This document shows positions 62,591 to 64,000 of a stretch of 64,000 bases of DNA, in pieces. The DNA lies in the NCBI GenBank assembly GCA_002709185.1, contig PAQB01000041.1:1-64000 (forward strand), written 5' to 3'. Source of the stretch: Flavobacteriaceae bacterium (GTDB lineage Bacteria; Bacteroidota; Bacteroidia; Flavobacteriales; Flavobacteriaceae). The notes beneath the pieces are model-generated. The model ran no database searches. It worked only from the letters and a program-made list of their open reading frames with translations, and was not told where the DNA came from. Both the position numbers and the translations under genes were made by a program. How positions within the stretch are numbered: the first letter of the stretch is position 1; every line of letters begins with the position of its first letter.

Positions 62591-63166
62591 TTAAGCTTGA
62601 AAGAAATCAATTAACTGAGCAACAGCCTGGCCTCTGTGTCCAATCTTGTTTTTTTCACATAAAGCCAATTGCGCGAAAGTTTTTGAATGCCCTAAAGGTT
62701 TGAAAATTGGATCGTAACCAAAGCCTCCGGAACCCATAACATTTTCTGTGATTTCTCCTTTGCAAATCCCTTCAAAAGTTATTAATTCCCCCCTAAAATG
62801 CATTGCAATGACCGTTTTAAATTGTGCTTTTCGGTTGGCTTTATCTTTTAATTTATAAAGTAATTTTTGGATGTTATCATCCGCATTTTTTTCAGGACCG
62901 GCATAACGTGCTGAGTAGACTCCAGGTTCCCCATTTAAAATTTCAACTTCTAAGCCAGTATCGTCAGCAAAGCAATCTAAATTGTATTTTTTCTTGATAT
63001 AATTGACTTTTTGAATGGCATTACCCTCAATGGTATTTTGAGTTTCAGCAATGTCTTCGTTACATCCAATGTCTTTTAAGCTAATGAGTTTAATTCTTTT
63101 GGGAAGTTGTTCTTGAACTTCATGAAGTTTATTGGGATTATTAGTTGCAAAAACGATTTCAATCAT
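62591..63166 (-). CDS. rdgB: XTP/dITP pyrophosphatase, RdgB/HAM1 family
   Basis: 191 residues. ATNNPNKLHEV (about 6-16), DDTGLEVEILNGEPGVYSARYAG (67-89) and GYDPIF (about 148-153) form the HAM1 signature. The enzyme hydrolyses ITP, dITP and XTP to monophosphates so that modified purines do not enter nucleic acids. It is between rlmH (8-base gap) and the helicase gene, on the same strand. Confidence 0.96.
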   Translation of the reverse strand: MIEIVFATNNPNKLHEVQEQLPKRIKLISLKDIGCNEDIAETQNTIEGNAIQKVNYIKKKYNLDCFADDTGLEVEILNGEPGVYSARYAGPEKNADDNIQKLLYKLKDKANRKAQFKTVIAMHFRGELITFEGICKGEITENVMGSGGFGYDPIFKPLGHSKTFAQLALCEKNKIGHRGQAVAQLIDFFQA

Positions 63167-63174
63167 GGCCTCTT

Positions 63175-63648
63175 TTATTGGTGGTGATAGGGTTCGTTTT
63201 TTAAGATACTCATACCTCTGTACAATTGCTCTACAACAAATAAACGAATCATTTGATGGGAAAAAGTCATTTTTGAAAACGAAATTTTACCATGAGCACT
63301 TTTATATACTGCTTCTGAAAAACCATAAGGTCCGCCAATCACAATCACCATTTGTTTTAATCCAGAGTTCATTTGTTTTTGTAAAAACATTGAAAATTCA
63401 ATAGAATCATAATCTTTTCCTTTTTCGTCTAATAAAAACAATCGATCTGAAGTGTTTATTTTATTCAAAATCAGTTGCCCTTCTTTTTCTTTTTGTAGAC
63501 TTATGCTAAGATTTTTGGTATTCTTTAAGTCGGGAATGATTTCCATCGAAAACGGAATGTAATGCCGAAGTCTGGATTCGTATTTTTGAATCAATTCTTT
63601 CAGCGCTTTTGCGTCTGTTTTCCCTAGGACTAATACTTTGATTTTCAC
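63175..63648 (-). CDS. rlmH: 23S rRNA (pseudouridine-1915 N3)-methyltransferase RlmH
   Basis: 157 residues of the SPOUT fold. The SAM-binding knot region LLDEKGKDYDSIEFSMFLQ and VIVIGGPYGFSEAVY and the C-terminal end ISFSKMTFSHQMIRLFVVEQLYRGMSILKNEPYHH match RlmH closely. It methylates pseudouridine 1915 of helix 69 in 23S rRNA. A -7 box TAACTTTG (63653-63660, minus) ends four bases before the ATG, so the mRNA may be leaderless or nearly so. Confidence 0.96.
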   Translation of the reverse strand: MKIKVLVLGKTDAKALKELIQKYESRLRHYIPFSMEIIPDLKNTKNLSISLQKEKEGQLILNKINTSDRLFLLDEKGKDYDSIEFSMFLQKQMNSGLKQMVIVIGGPYGFSEAVYKSAHGKISFSKMTFSHQMIRLFVVEQLYRGMSILKNEPYHHQ

Positions 63649-63730
63649 ATGGCAAAGTTAATCATAAAATAGATTTTATTCTTATATTTATGAGCATTCA
63701 AATTATTACATTCGCATTAAACTAAATTCT

Positions 63731-64000
63731 ATGATCAGTTCATTAGCTTTTAAAAATGAAATAGAACGTATTATAGCCAATGCCATTCGCGAAGATGTAG
63801 GGGAGGGCGATCACAGTTCTCTTGCGTGTATTCCAGAAAATACTTTTGGTAAAGCCCGACTCATTGTAAAGGACAATGGGACTTTAGCTGGAGTAACATT
63901 CGCCAAAAGTGTGTTTACATATGTTGACCCGAAGCTAAAGGTAAAGGTTCTGATCAAGGATGGAACTGCTGTTAAATTTGGGGATATTGCTTTTGAAGTA
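63731..64000 (+). CDS. nadC: Nicotinate-nucleotide pyrophosphorylase (carboxylating), 5' part
   Basis: First 90 codons, running off the right edge. MISSLAFKNEIERIIANAIR then EDVGEGDHSSLACIPEN and GTLAGVTFAKSVF match the N-terminal domain of NadC. The enzyme converts quinolinate and PRPP to nicotinate mononucleotide in de novo NAD synthesis. The catalytic barrel is outside the window. Divergent from rlmH with an 82-base spacer. Confidence 0.9.
   Translation, partial: MISSLAFKNEIERIIANAIREDVGEGDHSSLACIPENTFGKARLIVKDNGTLAGVTFAKSVFTYVDPKLKVKVLIKDGTAVKFGDIAFEV

Noticed and set aside
1..64000. Defence island, CRISPR, prophage or integrative element
   Set aside because: No direct-repeat arrays, integrase, transposase, tail or nuclease-methylase modules were seen on either strand; the only nuclease genes are nth and a secreted endonuclease.

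Overview
The window looks like a stretch of core chromosome from a member of the Flavobacteriaceae (phylum Bacteroidota). The evidence is low G+C, promoters of the Bacteroidota type (TTG, about 19 bases, TAnnTTTG), few Shine-Dalgarno sequences, a type IX secretion C-terminal tail, and many families I know mainly from flavobacteria (LETM1-related protein, DUF4252, DUF4199, DUF5777, DUF6580, a cysteine-free L31, a GlmU-like nucleotidyltransferase, a dihydroorotase-like protein without its HxH motif). Coding density is very high: I count about 60 protein genes, no intergenic gap over 300 bases, and I see no tRNA, rRNA, CRISPR array, transposase, integrase or prophage gene.

Layout. 1-7041: 3'-truncated uvrA, an ECF sigma factor followed by a 47-residue conserved-looking protein, endonuclease III without its Fe-S cysteines, a Bcp peroxiredoxin, a 483-residue conserved orphan, a metallo-beta-lactamase-fold hydrolase and a 57-residue membrane/coiled-coil protein. 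7054-13746 (minus): S10 peptidase, two-domain glycosyltransferase, BatA/vWA membrane protein, degenerate dihydroorotase, small membrane protein and alpha/beta hydrolase, nearly all overlapping or abutting. 13805-22321: small DUF genes, oxyR, a cyclophilin lipoprotein, Nudix hydrolase, an atypical PlsC-like acyltransferase, an ECF sigma factor with a four-helix membrane partner, a LETM1-related protein and an M1 peptidase. 22391-30169: a fatty-acid beta-oxidation block (MarR regulator, fused dehydrogenase/hydratase, thiolase, acyl-CoA dehydrogenase, and an upstream acyl-CoA synthetase) closed by a strong terminator. 30269-42398: purL, a secreted multi-domain nuclease, an rRNA m5C methyltransferase, an ABC exporter, a hexose-phosphate mutase, a polyprenyl-phosphate glycosyltransferase and a DUF4199 protein.

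42542-52263: L31, GlmU-like protein, a solitary peptide-type binding lipoprotein, mtaB, a small acetyltransferase, a lytic transglycosylase, a TPR-like membrane protein, L34 and a carbamoyl-phosphate synthase large subunit that lacks the C-terminal allosteric domain. 52337-54522: a compact plus-strand cluster of four cell-envelope genes (blue-copper lipoprotein, YceI-like, OB-fold, DUF5777 barrel). 54519-64000: DUF6580, an S41 protease lipoprotein, DUF4252, purB, a glycosyltransferase, a carboxypeptidase-regulatory-like protein, a DEAD-box helicase with a structured leader, rdgB, rlmH and the start of nadC.

I did not find a clear new defence, mobile or biosynthetic system. The items most worth following are the envelope copper/YceI/OB/DUF5777 cluster, three housekeeping enzymes missing a canonical part (DHOase metal ligands, Nth Fe-S cysteines, CarB regulatory domain), the acyltransferase with altered motifs, the palindromes in front of the MarR/beta-oxidation operon, and two small proteins too short for usual gene calling.
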